A stretch of DNA of 64,000 nt from Galbibacter marinus. GTDB taxonomy: Bacteria; Bacteroidota; Bacteroidia; Flavobacteriales; Flavobacteriaceae. The translations under genes and the position numbers were made by a program. The stretch is from positions 20,456 to 84,455 of the forward strand of contig NZ_AMSG01000012.1 of NCBI RefSeq assembly GCF_000300875.1, written 5' to 3'. Shown one piece after another: positions 10,960-20,438 of this stretch (position 1 is its first letter; every line of letters begins with the position of its first letter). The notes beneath the pieces are model-generated. The model worked only from the letters and a program-made list of their open reading frames with translations, did no database searches and was not told the DNA's origin.

Positions 10960-10984
10960 GGGCAACCTTTTAAAAAGGCTGCCC
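10960..10984 (-). other. Intercistronic hairpin between rpoB and rpoC
   Basis: On the minus strand GGGCAGCCTTT pairs with AAAGGTTGCCC (one G-U pair) around a three-base loop, immediately after the rpoB stop codon. No T run follows, so it does not look like a terminator; an RNA processing or stability element is more likely. That role is inference. Confidence 0.6.
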
Positions 10985-10998
10985 TATGGTTAAAATTA

Positions 10999-13900
10999 TT
11001 AATCTTCTAATCTGATATCTAATCCAAGACCTTTTAATTCGTGCATTAACACGTTAAAAGATTCTGGGAGACCAGGTTCTGGCATCATTTCTCCTTTGAC
11101 AATGGACTCATAAGTTTTCGCTCTTCCGATAACATCATCCGATTTTACCGTAAGGATTTCTCGTAGGGTACTAGATGCTCCATAAGCCTCCAGTGCCCAA
11201 ACTTCCATCTCTCCAAAACGTTGACCACCAAATTGCGCTTTACCACCAAGAGGTTGTTGCGTAATAAGTGAGTATGGTCCAATTGAACGAGCGTGCATCT
11301 TATCGTCAACCATATGCCCAAGTTTCAACATATAGATAACACCTACAGTTGCAGGTTGATCAAAACGCTCTCCAGTACCACCATCATATAGATAAGAGTG
11401 ACCGAATCTAGGAACTGATGCCTGATCTGTTAATTCATTGATCTGATCCAAAGTTGCCCCGTCAAAAATTGGAGTTGCAAATTTCTTACCTAGATTTTTA
11501 CCTGCCCATCCAAGAACAGTTTCATAGATCTGTCCAATGTTCATACGCGAAGGTACCCCTAATGGGTTCAACACGATATCCACTGGTGATCCATCCTCTA
11601 AGAAAGGCATGTCTTCCTGACGAACGATTCTAGCAACAATACCTTTGTTACCGTGACGCCCAGCCATTTTATCTCCAACCTTCAATTTACGTTTCTTAGC
11701 GATGTATACCTTGGCAAGTTTCATAATACCTGCTGGCAATTCATCCCCTACAGAGATTGTAAATTTATCACGACGCAATGCACCTTGAAGGTCATTGAGT
11801 TTAATTTTATAATTGTGAAGCAAGTCATTGATTAGTGCATTGGTCTGATCATCAGTAGTCCAAGTTCCACTTACTAAGTGAGCAAAATCATCAACCGCAT
11901 TCAACATCTTTTGCGTATACTTCTTCCCTTTAGGGAATACCTCTTCGCCTAAGTCGTTGAAAACACCTTGTGAAGTTTTACCGTTTACAATTGAAAATAA
12001 TTTTTCAATCAACACATCCTTCAATTGCGAAAATTTGGTTTCGTATTCCAATTCCAATTTCGCGATATCTTCTTTATCCTTAGCTCTTTTACGCTTATCT
12101 TTGATAGCACGTGAGAATAGTTTCTTATCGATAACTACCCCATTTAATGAAGGAGAAGCTTTCAATGAAGCATCCTTCACATCACCTGCTTTATCACCAA
12201 AGATTGCTCTAAGTAATTTCTCCTCTGGGGTAGGATCAGATTCACCCTTAGGTGTGATCTTACCAATAAGGATATCACCAGGCTTAACTTCAGCACCAAT
12301 ACGGATCATACCGTATTCATCCAAATCTTTAGTAGCCTCCTCAGATACGTTCGGAATATCATTAGTCAATTCCTCAGCTCCAAGTTTGGTATCTCTAACT
12401 TCTAATGAATACTCATCGATGTGAATCGAGGTAAAGATATCCTCTCTTACCACCTTTTCAGAGATCACAATAGCATCCTCAAAGTTATACCCTTTCCAAG
12501 GCATAAACGCTACTTGAAGGTTTCTACCCAAGGCTAGTTCCCCTTGTTGAGTAGCGTATCCTTCACAAAGCACCTGACCTTTAACCACTTTGTCACCACG
12601 TTTAACGTTAGGTTTCAAGTTGATTGAAGTTCCTTGGTTAGTTTTTCTAAACTTAACCAAATCATAGGTTTTGAAGTCATCGTCAAAGCTTACCAAACGA
12701 TCCTCTTCAGTACGGTCGTACTTGATAATGATCTTTTTGGCATCTACATAATGAACAACACCACTTCCCTCAGCATTAACAAGGACTCTGGAATCAGTCG
12801 CCACTTGACGCTCTAATCCAGTACCTACAATAGGTGATTCAGGACGTACAAGTGGAACGGCCTGACGCATCATGTTAGATCCCATCAGTGCACGGTTTGC
12901 ATCATCATGTTCTAAGAATGGTATCAGAGAAGCTGAAATAGAAGCAATCTGGTTTGGCGCAACATCGGTATAATCGATTTCAACTGGATCTACTACAGGG
13001 AAGTCACCTTCCTCACGAGCAATTACCTTATCGGTATCGATATTTCCATCTTCCTTCATCGGAATGTTGGCTTGTGCAATTTTCTTCTCTTCCTCTTCCT
13101 CTGCACTTAGGTACAAAATCTGAGAAAGGTCAACCTTACCATCAGTTACCTTGCGATATGGAGTTTCGATGAATCCCATACCATTGATCTTAGCAAATAC
13201 ACTCAAAGATGAAATCAAACCAATATTTGGTCCCTCAGGTGTTTCAATTGGACACAGACGACCATAATGCGTATAGTGAACGTCACGCACCTCGAATCCG
13301 GCTCTCTCACGAGAAAGACCTCCAGGTCCTAACGCGGAAAGACGACGTTTGTGTGTGATTTCAGCAAGTGGATTGGTCTGATCCATAAACTGAGACAACT
13401 GATTGGTTCCAAAGAAGGAATTAATCACCGAAGACAATGTTTTAGCATTAATAAGGTCAATTGGAGTAAAGACCTCATTATCTCTAACATTCATTCGTTC
13501 TCTAATGGTACGAGCCATACGAGCTAAACCAACTCCGAACTGAGAAGACAATTGTTCTCCTACAGTACGAACACGACGGTTAGACAAGTGATCAATATCA
13601 TCGATCTCAGCTTTTGAATTAATAAGCTCGATCAAATACTTGATAATGGTAATTATATCTTCTTTAGTTAGCACCTGCTTATCCATATCGATATTAAGGC
13701 CTAACTTTTTATTCATTCTGTAACGACCTACCTCACCAAGATTATAACGCTGATCTGAGAAGAACAACTTATCAATAATCCCTCTTGCAGTCTCCTCATC
13801 TGGCGGCTCAGCATTACGCAATTGACGGTAAATGTGCTCAACAGCTTCCTTTTCGGAGTTTGTAGGGTCTTTTTGTAGGGTATTGTAGATAATAGCGTAG

Positions 13901-14808
13901 TCGCCTGTGTGGCTATCCTCTTTGTGAAGAAGAACAGTCTTAACATCGGTCTCTAAGATTTCATCAACATGCTCTTTCTCTAAAATGGTATCCCTATCTA
14001 AGATAATTTCATTACGTTCAATTGAAACCACCTCACCAGTATCCTCATCAACAAAATCCTCATGCCATGTCTTTAAAACACGAGCAGCTAATTTTCTTCC
14101 AAGAACCTTTTTAAGGCCACTCTTAGATACCTTAACTTCCTCAGCTAAATCAAATATCCCTAAAATATCTTTATCACGCTCAAATCCAATAGCACGGAAA
14201 AGCGTAGTCACTGGTAATTTTTTCTTTCTATCAATATAGGCGTACATCACGCTATTGATATCAGTAGCAAATTCTATCCATGATCCTTTAAAAGGAATAA
14301 CACGAGCAGAATATAATTTAGTTCCGTTAGCATGGAACGATTGACCAAAGAATACACCTGGAGATCTATGCAATTGCGATACTACAACACGCTCGGCACC
14401 GTTAATAACAAAAGTACCACTTGGTGTCATATAGGGAATAGTTCCCAAATACACGTCCTGGACTATGGTTTCAAAATCTTCGTGCTCTGGATCTGTACAG
14501 TACAGTTTTAGTCTAGCCTTAAGTGGAACACTATAAGTCAATCCTCTTTCGATACATTCCTGTATAGAATAACGTGGAGGGTCGATAAAGTAGTCTAAAA
14601 ATTCAAGTACAAATTGATTGCGCGTATCAGTAATGGGGAAGTTCTCCATGAAGGTATTATAAAGACCTTCGTTTCCTCGTTCTTCAGATTTGGTCTCCAG
14701 TTGAAAGAAGTCCTGGAATGACTTTATCTGAATGTCCAAGAAGTCCGGATATGCCGGAGTATTCTTAGCAGAGGCGAAACTAATTCTTTCAGTCTGATTT
14801 GTGAACAT
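10999..14808 (-). CDS. rpoB: DNA-directed RNA polymerase subunit beta
   Basis: The second RNA polymerase subunit, 1269 residues from the ATG at 14806-14808 ([16 protein letters not shown]). A TTG lies directly before it, but the ATG is the better start. The rifampicin-binding cluster reads [28 protein letters not shown], with the usual aspartate, histidine, arginine and serine positions unchanged, so the sequence predicts rifampicin sensitivity at this target. The switch and active-site segments ([46 protein letters not shown]) are intact. It is preceded by an attenuator-like terminator in the rplL-rpoB gap and followed by rpoC. Confidence 0.98.
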   Translation of the reverse strand: MFTNQTERISFASAKNTPAYPDFLDIQIKSFQDFFQLETKSEERGNEGLYNTFMENFPITDTRNQFVLEFLDYFIDPPRYSIQECIERGLTYSVPLKARLKLYCTDPEHEDFETIVQDVYLGTIPYMTPSGTFVINGAERVVVSQLHRSPGVFFGQSFHANGTKLYSARVIPFKGSWIEFATDINSVMYAYIDRKKKLPVTTLFRAIGFERDKDILGIFDLAEEVKVSKSGLKKVLGRKLAARVLKTWHEDFVDEDTGEVVSIERNEIILDRDTILEKEHVDEILETDVKTVLLHKEDSHTGDYAIIYNTLQKDPTNSEKEAVEHIYRQLRNAEPPDEETARGIIDKLFFSDQRYNLGEVGRYRMNKKLGLNIDMDKQVLTKEDIITIIKYLIELINSKAEIDDIDHLSNRRVRTVGEQLSSQFGVGLARMARTIRERMNVRDNEVFTPIDLINAKTLSSVINSFFGTNQLSQFMDQTNPLAEITHKRRLSALGPGGLSRERAGFEVRDVHYTHYGRLCPIETPEGPNIGLISSLSVFAKINGMGFIETPYRKVTDGKVDLSQILYLSAEEEEEKKIAQANIPMKEDGNIDTDKVIAREEGDFPVVDPVEIDYTDVAPNQIASISASLIPFLEHDDANRALMGSNMMRQAVPLVRPESPIVGTGLERQVATDSRVLVNAEGSGVVHYVDAKKIIIKYDRTEEDRLVSFDDDFKTYDLVKFRKTNQGTSINLKPNVKRGDKVVKGQVLCEGYATQQGELALGRNLQVAFMPWKGYNFEDAIVISEKVVREDIFTSIHIDEYSLEVRDTKLGAEELTNDIPNVSEEATKDLDEYGMIRIGAEVKPGDILIGKITPKGESDPTPEEKLLRAIFGDKAGDVKDASLKASPSLNGVVIDKKLFSRAIKDKRKRAKDKEDIAKLELEYETKFSQLKDVLIEKLFSIVNGKTSQGVFNDLGEEVFPKGKKYTQKMLNAVDDFAHLVSGTWTTDDQTNALINDLLHNYKIKLNDLQGALRRDKFTISVGDELPAGIMKLAKVYIAKKRKLKVGDKMAGRHGNKGIVARIVRQEDMPFLEDGSPVDIVLNPLGVPSRMNIGQIYETVLGWAGKNLGKKFATPIFDGATLDQINELTDQASVPRFGHSYLYDGGTGERFDQPATVGVIYMLKLGHMVDDKMHARSIGPYSLITQQPLGGKAQFGGQRFGEMEVWALEAYGASSTLREILTVKSDDVIGRAKTYESIVKGEMMPEPGLPESFNVLMHELKGLGLDIRLED

Positions 14809-14841
14809 CAATGGACAATATTTTGATTAAAATGAAAATTG

Positions 14842-14866
14842 AAAAAGCGTATACACTAATATACGC
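14842..14866 (-). terminator. Attenuator-like terminator in the rplL-rpoB gap
   Basis: On the minus strand GCGTATA and TATACGC form a seven-base-pair stem with a TTAGTG loop, followed directly by TTTTT. It sits 33 nt before the rpoB start, inside a leftward operon. A partial terminator at the same place lowers rpoBC expression relative to ribosomal proteins in Escherichia coli; the same role is inferred here from position only. Confidence 0.65.
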
Positions 14867-14871
14867 AAAAG

Positions 14872-14914
14872 GGTTTAGGTCTCAACCCGAACTATCTCAG
14901 GAAGGACCTAAACC
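14872..14914 (-). other. Second hairpin in the rplL-rpoB gap
   Basis: A perfect ten-base stem, GGTTTAGGTC with GACCTAAACC, encloses about 23 nt and lies just upstream of the attenuator-like hairpin. It may be a processing site or an element that influences the downstream terminator. Only the base pairing is seen. Confidence 0.55.
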
Positions 14915-14945
14915 GTAATTTACAGCGCGAGGCTGCAAGATGGAA

Positions 14946-15323
14946 TTACTTTAATTCTACCTCAGCACCCGCTTCTTCTAGAGACGCTTTTAAGCTTTCA
15001 GCCTCGTCTTTAGAAATTCCTTCTTTGATAGCTTTTGGTGCGCTATCAACTATTTCTTTAGCATCTTTAAGACCTAGACCAGTTAATTCTTTAACTAGTT
15101 TTACTACAGCCAATTTAGAAGCTCCAGCAGCTTTAAGGATAACGTCAAACTCAGTTTGCTCCTCAGCAGCTTCACCTCCACCAGCGGCAGCTCCACCTGC
15201 AACAGCTACAGCTGCAGCAGCAGGCTCGATACCATATTCTTCTTTTAATATATCAGCTAATTCGTTTACTTCTTTAACTGTCAAATTAACCAATTGTTCT
15301 GCAAAATCTTTTAAATCTGCCAT
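14946..15323 (-). CDS. rplL: 50S ribosomal protein L7/L12
   Basis: The 125-residue stalk protein that recruits translation GTPases to the ribosome. An N-terminal dimerisation helix ([28 protein letters not shown]) is followed by an alanine/glycine-rich hinge at about residues 33-55 and the C-terminal domain with [36 protein letters not shown]. It lies 50 bp after rplJ, as in most bacteria, and before the rplL-rpoB attenuator region. High expression is expected; the stalk normally holds four to six copies per ribosome. Confidence 0.98.
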   Translation of the reverse strand: MADLKDFAEQLVNLTVKEVNELADILKEEYGIEPAAAAVAVAGGAAAGGGEAAEEQTEFDVILKAAGASKLAVVKLVKELTGLGLKDAKEIVDSAPKAIKEGISKDEAESLKASLEEAGAEVELK

Positions 15324-15373
15324 TTTCTACCGTTTTAATAAATTTTTAAAATATAATTGTTTTAAGTGCGTAC

Positions 15374-15895
15374 TTATGATTCTTTTTCTGATAAAGTCTT
15401 AAGGATACCAGCCAATTTACCACCACCTGATTTAAGACCGCTAATAACGTTCTTAGCAGGAGATTGTAACAATCCGATGATATCTCCGATAACTTCTTCT
15501 TTAGACTTGATACTAACAAGAGCATCTAGTTGCTCGTCTCCAAGGAATACTGCCTCTTCGATGAAAGCACCTTTAAGAATAGGTTTATCAGATTTCTTAC
15601 GAAAATCCTTAATTAATTTTGCAGGAGCATTTCCAGTTTCAGAAAACATCAAGGAAGTATTTCCTTTAAGTACTGTTGGAAGATCCCCAAAATCTTTATC
15701 AGAAGCTTCCATTGCTTTTTCAAGCAATGTGTTTTTAACAACTGCGAGTTTGATATTTGCCTTAAAGCAAGCTCTTCTTAAATTAGTAGTAGCTTGGGCA
15801 TTCAAACCAGAAATATCAGCCAAATAAATAATGCCGTTATCTCCTAACTGCGCAGTCAAATCTTCTATTACCGTTAACTTTTCTTCTCTAGTCAT
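15374..15895 (-). CDS. rplJ: 50S ribosomal protein L10
   Basis: The 173-residue base of the ribosomal stalk, which binds 23S rRNA and the L7/L12 dimers. Typical features are the N-terminal MTREEKLTVIEDLTAQL helix, YLADISGLNAQATTNLRRAC, and AVVKNTLLEKAM, then LKGNTSLMFSETGNAPAKLIKDF and the C-terminal helix that holds L7/L12. Spacing to rplA upstream is 24 bp and to rplL 50 bp. The gap before rplJ is too short to hold the extended L10-binding leader known from other phyla. Confidence 0.97.
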   Translation of the reverse strand: MTREEKLTVIEDLTAQLGDNGIIYLADISGLNAQATTNLRRACFKANIKLAVVKNTLLEKAMEASDKDFGDLPTVLKGNTSLMFSETGNAPAKLIKDFRKKSDKPILKGAFIEEAVFLGDEQLDALVSIKSKEEVIGDIIGLLQSPAKNVISGLKSGGGKLAGILKTLSEKES

Positions 15896-15919
15896 GATTA
15901 TAAAAATTTACACTGCCAA

Positions 15920-16609
15920 TTAAACTGCTTTAGGATCAACAGGAATACTTGGACTCATCGTACTAGATAAGTAGATACTCTTGATATAAACTCCTTTTGC
16001 CGCAGTTGGCTTCAGTTTTAAAATTGTTTGTAATAATTCATTGGCGTTACCTGCAATCTTATCTGCAGAGAAAGAAGCCTTACCGATAGCAGCGTGAACG
16101 ATACCAGTTTTATCAACTCTAAAGTCAATTTTACCAGCTTTCACCTCTTCTACAGCCTTAGCTACGTCCATTGTAACTGTACCAGTTTTTGGGTTTGGCA
16201 TTAAACCTCTAGGTCCTAATACACGTCCTAGTGGGCCTAATTTTCCCATTACGCTTGGCATAGTGATGATCACATCAACATCCGTCCAACCGTCTTTGAT
16301 CTTTTGAAGATACTCATCTAACCCAACATAGTCAGCACCAGCAGCTTTAGCTTCTTCTTCCTTATCTGGAGTAACCAAAGCCAAAACTTTTACATCCTTA
16401 CCTGTTCCGTGTGGAAGAGTTACAACCCCTCTAACCATTTGGTTAGCTTTACGAGGATCAACTCCCAAACGTACCGCAAGGTCAACAGATGCATCAAACT
16501 TTACGTTAGTGATATCTTTAACTAATTGAGAAGCCTCATCAACAGAATACAATTTGCTTCTATCAATTTTAGTTACAGCCTCTTTTTGTTTTTTTGTCAA
16601 TTTTGCCAT
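15920..16609 (-). CDS. rplA: 50S ribosomal protein L1
   Basis: The 229-residue L1-stalk protein that contacts the E-site tRNA. The N-terminal region ([24 protein letters not shown]), the domain II stretch around [36 protein letters not shown] (read as consecutive motifs [19 protein letters not shown] and GTVT), and the closing [15 protein letters not shown] are typical. It follows rplK by 18 bp. In many bacteria L1 represses the rplKA mRNA by binding a leader structure; a candidate hairpin lies upstream of rplK at 17089-17121. Confidence 0.97.
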   Translation of the reverse strand: MAKLTKKQKEAVTKIDRSKLYSVDEASQLVKDITNVKFDASVDLAVRLGVDPRKANQMVRGVVTLPHGTGKDVKVLALVTPDKEEEAKAAGADYVGLDEYLQKIKDGWTDVDVIITMPSVMGKLGPLGRVLGPRGLMPNPKTGTVTMDVAKAVEEVKAGKIDFRVDKTGIVHAAIGKASFSADKIAGNANELLQTILKLKPTAAKGVYIKSIYLSSTMSPSIPVDPKAV

Positions 16610-16627
16610 TTCTAGATTCTTTAAGAT

Positions 16628-17065
16628 TTAAAAGGGCCTGTCTCCTGAAACCGTTAATCCCATAGATCTTGCAGTACCTGCAACCATGCTCATAGCTGAT
16701 TCCACTGTAAATGCGTTAAGATCTTGCATTTTGTCTTCTGCGATAACTTTAACCTGTTCCCAGGTAACGCTTGCAACTTTTTTACGGTTTGGCTCTCCCG
16801 ATCCTTTTTTAACCTTAGCCGCTTCCATTAGCTGAACTGCCGCTGGCGGTGTCTTAATTACAAAGTCAAATGATTTGTCTTTGTAAACGGTGATAACAAC
16901 AGGTAATACTTTACCTTGTTTGTCCTGTGTACGCGAATTAAATTGCTTACAGAACTCCATGATGTTAACGCCGGCAGCACCTAGAGCGGGTCCAACCGGT
17001 GGCGATGGATTCGCTGCACCTCCCCTGACTTGTAGCTTAACTACTTTACTTACTTCTTTTGCCAT
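16628..17065 (-). CDS. rplK: 50S ribosomal protein L11
   Basis: The 145-residue protein of the GTPase-associated centre. Visible signatures are [20 protein letters not shown] at the N-terminus (proline-rich thiopeptide-binding region), [15 protein letters not shown], and the rRNA-binding C-terminal part [11 protein letters not shown]. It is the first ribosomal protein gene after nusG, with a 73 bp gap that contains a candidate regulatory hairpin. Confidence 0.97.
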   Translation of the reverse strand: MAKEVSKVVKLQVRGGAANPSPPVGPALGAAGVNIMEFCKQFNSRTQDKQGKVLPVVITVYKDKSFDFVIKTPPAAVQLMEAAKVKKGSGEPNRKKVASVTWEQVKVIAEDKMQDLNAFTVESAMSMVAGTARSMGLTVSGDRPF

Positions 17066-17088
17066 TGTTTATGTTCAATTTAAAATTT

Positions 17089-17121
17089 GAATCGTCCAAA
17101 TTTTGGAAGCTTAGACGAATC
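17089..17121 (-). other. Candidate leader hairpin before rplKA
   Basis: On the minus strand GATTCGTC pairs with GACGATTC (seven of eight positions) and encloses a small TTCCAAAATTTG loop region. It ends 23 nt before the rplK ATG. Position suggests an L1-type autoregulatory site, but I could not match the canonical L1 loop, so this is tentative. Confidence 0.3.
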
Positions 17122-17138
17122 TATATAATGTGTAACAA

Positions 17139-17690
17139 TTATATCTTTTCTACTTGCATATAGCTCAATTCCAATGGTGTCTTTCTTCCAAAGATTTTCA
17201 CCATCACTTCAAGCTTACGCTTTTCTTCGTTCACCTTCTCAACTGTTCCATTGAACCCATTGAAAGGACCATCGATAACTTTTACTGTCTCTCCAAGATT
17301 ATAAGGAATAGCAACATTATCCGTTTTCACAGATAATTCATCCACTTTTCCTAGCATACGGTTAACCTCAGATTTACGAAGCGGCACAGGATCTCCTCCT
17401 TTTACTTCTCCGAGAAAACCGATAACACCGGTGATAGATTTAATAATGTGAGTCACCTCTCCACCTAAGTTGGCTTTCACCATTACATAGCCTGGGAAGT
17501 ATACACGATCTTTGCTTATTTTCTTTCCATTACGAATCTGGACCACCTTTTCAGTTGGAACCAAAACCTCATCTACATAATCACCAAATCCAAGACGTGC
17601 GATATCCTGCTCTATGTAACCTTTAACCTTATTCTCCTGGCCACTTACAGCTCTTACTACATACCATTGTTTTGCCAACGTATCTGCCAT
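17139..17690 (-). CDS. nusG: Transcription termination/antitermination factor NusG
   Basis: A 183-residue universal transcription elongation factor. The NGN domain opens with QWYVVRAVSGQENKVKGYIEQDI and includes VYFPGYVMVKANLGGEVTHIIKSITGVIGFLG; the C-terminal KOW domain has ETVKVIDGPFNGFNGTVEKVNEEKRKLEVMVKIFGR. Both domains are complete. It lies 21 bp downstream of secE, an arrangement conserved across bacteria, and upstream of rplK. Confidence 0.97.
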   Translation of the reverse strand: MADTLAKQWYVVRAVSGQENKVKGYIEQDIARLGFGDYVDEVLVPTEKVVQIRNGKKISKDRVYFPGYVMVKANLGGEVTHIIKSITGVIGFLGEVKGGDPVPLRKSEVNRMLGKVDELSVKTDNVAIPYNLGETVKVIDGPFNGFNGTVEKVNEEKRKLEVMVKIFGRKTPLELSYMQVEKI

Positions 17691-17711
17691 TGCAATACCC
17701 GTCTTTTAAGA

Positions 17712-17897
17712 TTAACTAATTACTCCAAAATAAAGCTTGATCAGTTCTCCGAAAACTGAATCAATACCCCAAATCACCAATGAAAAAAGTATAGAGAAAA
17801 CAGCAACAACAACCATTAATCTTTGACCTTCAGACCAAGAAGTCCAGGTTACGTTTGCTTTTAACTCTACAAATGATTCTTTTATATAATCTATCAT
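17712..17897 (-). CDS. secE: Preprotein translocase subunit SecE
   Basis: A 61-residue single-helix type SecE. The amphipathic segment IKESFVELKANVTWTSWSEGQRL precedes one membrane helix (about residues 29-48, MVVVAVFSILFSLVIWGIDSV). The length is normal for Bacteroidota, which lack the two extra helices of the enterobacterial protein. The gene lies between tRNA-Trp and nusG, as is typical. Confidence 0.95.
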   Translation of the reverse strand: MIDYIKESFVELKANVTWTSWSEGQRLMVVVAVFSILFSLVIWGIDSVFGELIKLYFGVIS

Positions 17898-17916
17898 TTT
17901 GATTTCTATATATTTG

Positions 17917-17987
17917 CACGGGTGGAGAGATTCGAACTCCCATCAACGGTTTTGGAGACCGCTATTCTACCCTTGAACTACACCCGT
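17917..17987 (-). tRNA. tRNA-Trp (anticodon CCA)
   Basis: The minus strand folds into a cloverleaf with acceptor stem ACGGGTG/CACCCGT and anticodon loop CTCCAAA, giving CCA for tryptophan. The 3' terminal CCA is not encoded. It lies between tuf and secE, the usual place in this phylum. Confidence 0.95.
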
Positions 17988-18053
17988 ATAATTAAGTTTA
18001 AAGGCGTCCTACTTAAACAAAAGAAGGACACCTTAAACTTATATTTATTGACC

Positions 18054-19241
18054 TTAGTCTAAAATTTCAGTTACCTGACCAGCACCTACTGTTCTACCAC
18101 CTTCACGGATAGCAAAACGAAGTCCTTTGTTCAACGCGATAGGTTGAAGCAACTCAACATTGATAGTTAAGTTATCACCAGGCATAACCATTTCAACTCC
18201 ATCAGGTAAAGTAATAGTACCTGTTACGTCAGTTGTACGTACATAGAACTGAGGACGGTAGTTGTTGTGGAATGGAGTGTGACGTCCACCTTCTTCTTTT
18301 TTAAGAACGTAAACCTCAGCTTTGAATTTAGCGTGTGGTTTAACAGAACCTGGCTTACAGATAACCATACCTCTTTTGATATCAGTTTTCTCAATACCTC
18401 TTAACAAGATACCAACGTTATCACCAGCTTCTCCTCTATCTAGTATTTTACGGAACATCTCAACTCCTGTAATAGTAGAAGTTAATTTCTCAGCTCCCAT
18501 ACCGATAATATCAACACCCTCTCCAGTTTTAGCTACACCTGATTCGATACGACCTGTTGCAACAGTTCCACGACCAGTAATAGTAAATACATCTTCGATA
18601 GGCATTAAGAAATCTTTATCAACATCTCTTTCTGGTAATTCAATCCATGCATCAACAGACTCCATTAAAGAAAGTACACTGTCAACCCATTTTTGCTCAC
18701 CGTTCAAAGCACCAAGTGCAGAACCAGCTACAACAGGACCATTATCACCGTCATACTCATAGAAACTTAAAAGTTCTCTAACTTCCATTTCAACAAGCTC
18801 TAAAAGCTCTTCATCATCTACCATGTCAACTTTGTTCAAGAATACAACGATTCTTGGAATACCTACCTGGCGACCTAGAAGGATGTGCTCACGAGTTTGT
18901 GGCATTGGACCATCAGTAGCAGCAACCACTAGAATAGCACCGTCCATTTGAGCAGCACCTGTAACCATGTTTTTTACGTAATCCGCGTGACCAGGACAGT
19001 CAACGTGAGCGTAGTGACGATTAGCAGTTTGATACTCTACGTGAGAAGTATTAATAGTGATACCTCTTTCTTTTTCTTCAGGAGCGTTATCGATAGAATC
19101 GAATGATCTCGCATCAGAAAAACCAGCATCAGCCAACACTTTAGTGATAGCAGCAGTTAAAGTAGTTTTACCGTGATCTACGTGTCCAATAGTACCTATA
19201 TTTAAGTGGGGTTTGGAACGATCGAAAGTTTCCTTTGCCAT
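18054..19241 (-). CDS. tuf: Elongation factor Tu
   Basis: A 395-residue GTPase that brings aminoacyl-tRNA to the ribosome. The G1 loop GHVDHGKTT is at residues 19-27, the switch II motif DCPGHADY near 80, NKVD near 135 and the G5 region GSAL near 173. Domains 2 and 3 are complete with [11 protein letters not shown] and [14 protein letters not shown] at the end. It lies between tRNA-Thr(GGT) and tRNA-Trp and is the only tuf copy in the window. The full set tRNA-Tyr, Gly, Thr, tuf, Trp, secE and nusG is probably transcribed together. Confidence 0.98.
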   Translation of the reverse strand: MAKETFDRSKPHLNIGTIGHVDHGKTTLTAAITKVLADAGFSDARSFDSIDNAPEEKERGITINTSHVEYQTANRHYAHVDCPGHADYVKNMVTGAAQMDGAILVVAATDGPMPQTREHILLGRQVGIPRIVVFLNKVDMVDDEELLELVEMEVRELLSFYEYDGDNGPVVAGSALGALNGEQKWVDSVLSLMESVDAWIELPERDVDKDFLMPIEDVFTITGRGTVATGRIESGVAKTGEGVDIIGMGAEKLTSTITGVEMFRKILDRGEAGDNVGILLRGIEKTDIKRGMVICKPGSVKPHAKFKAEVYVLKKEEGGRHTPFHNNYRPQFYVRTTDVTGTITLPDGVEMVMPGDNLTINVELLQPIALNKGLRFAIREGGRTVGAGQVTEILD

Positions 19242-19297
19242 GATTTAATAATTTTAATCTTAGTTATATATTAGTGTTCAAATTTAAACGAAACAAG

Positions 19298-19369
19298 AGC
19301 CAATGACGAGAATTGAACTCGTGACCTCTTCCTTACCAAGGAAGCGCTCTACCCCTGAGCTACACCGGC
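19298..19369 (-). tRNA. tRNA-Thr (anticodon GGT)
   Basis: The cloverleaf has acceptor stem GCCGGTG/CATTGGC and anticodon loop TTGGTAA (anticodon GGT, reading ACY codons). CCA is not encoded. It lies 56 bp upstream of the tuf start codon. Confidence 0.95.
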
Positions 19370-19500
19370 TTGTAAACACCTTAAAGCATAAAAAACCACA
19401 CTTTAAAGTACCAGAACAAGAGAAGAGAACATACCTATTTTCAAAAGACAATCCTCAACTCTTTTTTCTCAAAACCCAAGGAATACCCAGGTTATTCTAG

Positions 19501-19573
19501 AGCGGGAGACGAGGGTCGAACTCGCGACATTCAGCTTGGAAGGCTGACGCTCTACCAACTGAGCTACTCCCGC
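19501..19573 (-). tRNA. tRNA-Gly (anticodon TCC)
   Basis: The cloverleaf has acceptor stem GCGGGAG/CTCCCGC and anticodon loop CTTCCAA (anticodon TCC, reading GGR). CCA is not encoded. A 131 bp spacer without other features separates it from tRNA-Thr(GGT). Confidence 0.95.
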
Positions 19574-19621
19574 ATTAATACCGTTTTAAATCTCACCTAA
19601 AAAGCATATTTTAAAACGTTG

Positions 19622-19704
19622 TGGGGAGAGCAGGATTCGAACCTGCGAAGGTAAAAACCAACAGATTTACAGTCTGTCCTCGTTGGCCGCTTGAGTATCT
19701 CCCC
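19622..19704 (-). tRNA. tRNA-Tyr (anticodon GTA)
   Basis: A type II tRNA of 83 nt with a long variable arm, acceptor stem GGGGAGA/TCTCCCC and anticodon loop CTGTAAA (GTA, tyrosine). It is the first gene after the promoter at 19761-19793. Confidence 0.95.
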
Positions 19705-19760
19705 AATAGTAAGTTTTATGATAGTTAATTTGTAAAAATCCTTCCTTCAAAAACCGAGCG

Positions 19761-19793
19761 CAAAACTAGTGAATAATTTTTAATCCACCACAA
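19761..19793 (-). promoter_or_regulatory. Promoter of the tRNA-Tyr/Gly/Thr-tuf transcript
   Basis: On the minus strand TTG (19791-19793) is followed by a 22 bp spacer and TAGTTTTG (19761-19768), with a GC-rich CGCTCGG directly after the -7 element. The GC-rich start region resembles a stringent-control discriminator; that comparison is inference. Confidence 0.55.
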
Positions 19794-19870
19794 TTTTTTC
19801 TCATTTTTTTTATGAATTATTACACACATAAAAACTCAAACAATACATCAAAAAACTTAACTTTTTTTAG

Positions 19871-19944
19871 AGCCGATAGAGGGACTCGAACCCACGACCT
19901 GCTGATTACAAATCAGCTGCTCTAGCCAGCTGAGCTACATCGGC
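19871..19944 (-). tRNA. tRNA-Thr (anticodon TGT)
   Basis: The cloverleaf has acceptor stem GCCGATG/TATCGGC and anticodon loop TTTGTAA (anticodon TGT, reading ACR). CCA is not encoded. It has its own promoter about 37 bp upstream; with the GGT species it provides threonine decoding. Confidence 0.95.
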
Positions 19945-19952
19945 GTTTCATT

Positions 19953-19979
19953 AAAAAAGTCCGCTATTTCTAACGGACT
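19953..19979 (-). terminator. Terminator hairpin after hpf, before tRNA-Thr
   Basis: On the minus strand AGTCCGTTA pairs with TAGCGGACT around a GAAA loop and is followed by six T. It is a good intrinsic terminator for transcripts coming from hpf. Its 5' arm starts two bases after a -7 element, so a promoter start falls inside the arm. Confidence 0.75.
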
Positions 19980-19980
19980 G

Positions 19981-20011
19981 CAAATGTATATAAATAATTC
20001 TTTATACAAAA
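19981..20011 (-). promoter_or_regulatory. Promoter of tRNA-Thr(TGT)
   Basis: On the minus strand TTTTG (20007-20011), an 18 bp spacer and TACATTTG (19981-19988) form a near-ideal promoter of the phylum consensus. The expected start, near 19975-19977, lies in the 5' arm of the hairpin at 19953-19979. Confidence 0.65.
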
Positions 20012-20031
20012 CAAATTGTAAAAAATTTTAA

Positions 20032-20334
20032 TTAGATATACGCTCTAAGTTTTTGCTTCCTCTTTTTCAAAATTCTCTCTAGAGAATCAGCTGCAGAATC
20101 AACAGCCTCCTCAAAGGTTTTACACTTCTTCTTCACTAAAAACTCATCTCCAGGCACATGCACTCTTAATTCCACGATCTTATTCTCTTTATCACTGGTG
20201 TTTTGGACTTTTAAAAACACATCGGAATATATTACTCGATCGTAAAAATTATCCAATTTATCCATTTTCTTTTGAATAAAATTCAACAACTCCTTTTCCA
20301 CGTTGAAGTTGACAGATTGGGTGTTCACTTCCAT
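20032..20334 (-). CDS. hpf: Ribosome hibernation promoting factor, short form
   Basis: A 100-residue protein of the HPF/RaiA (sigma-54 modulation) family that binds the 30S decoding centre in stationary phase. It shows the beta-alpha-beta-beta-beta-alpha plan with MDKLDNFYDRVIYSDVFLKVQN, then VELRVHVPGDEFLVKKKCKTFEEAVDSAADSLERILKKRKQKL. It lacks the C-terminal dimerisation domain of long HPF, so it should inactivate rather than build 100S dimers by itself; this is known of short forms and inferred here. The gene is downstream of xerC with a 104 bp gap. Confidence 0.9.
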   Translation of the reverse strand: MEVNTQSVNFNVEKELLNFIQKKMDKLDNFYDRVIYSDVFLKVQNTSDKENKIVELRVHVPGDEFLVKKKCKTFEEAVDSAADSLERILKKRKQKLRAYI

Positions 20335-20438
20335 ATCATCTATATTTAAAAGGGTTAAACGTACATCCCAAGACAGGATGAAATTACATTTGACGATCGC
20401 AATGATCCTGAGTAGCTTGTTTACATAGGCGTAGCATT

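Noticed and set aside
15025..15402. Long plus-strand frame opposite rplL and rplJ
   Set aside because: It is the antisense shadow of alanine-rich rplL; codon use and family content belong to the minus strand.
18322..18762. 146-codon plus-strand frame opposite tuf
   Set aside because: Shadow of the strongly conserved tuf gene on the other strand.
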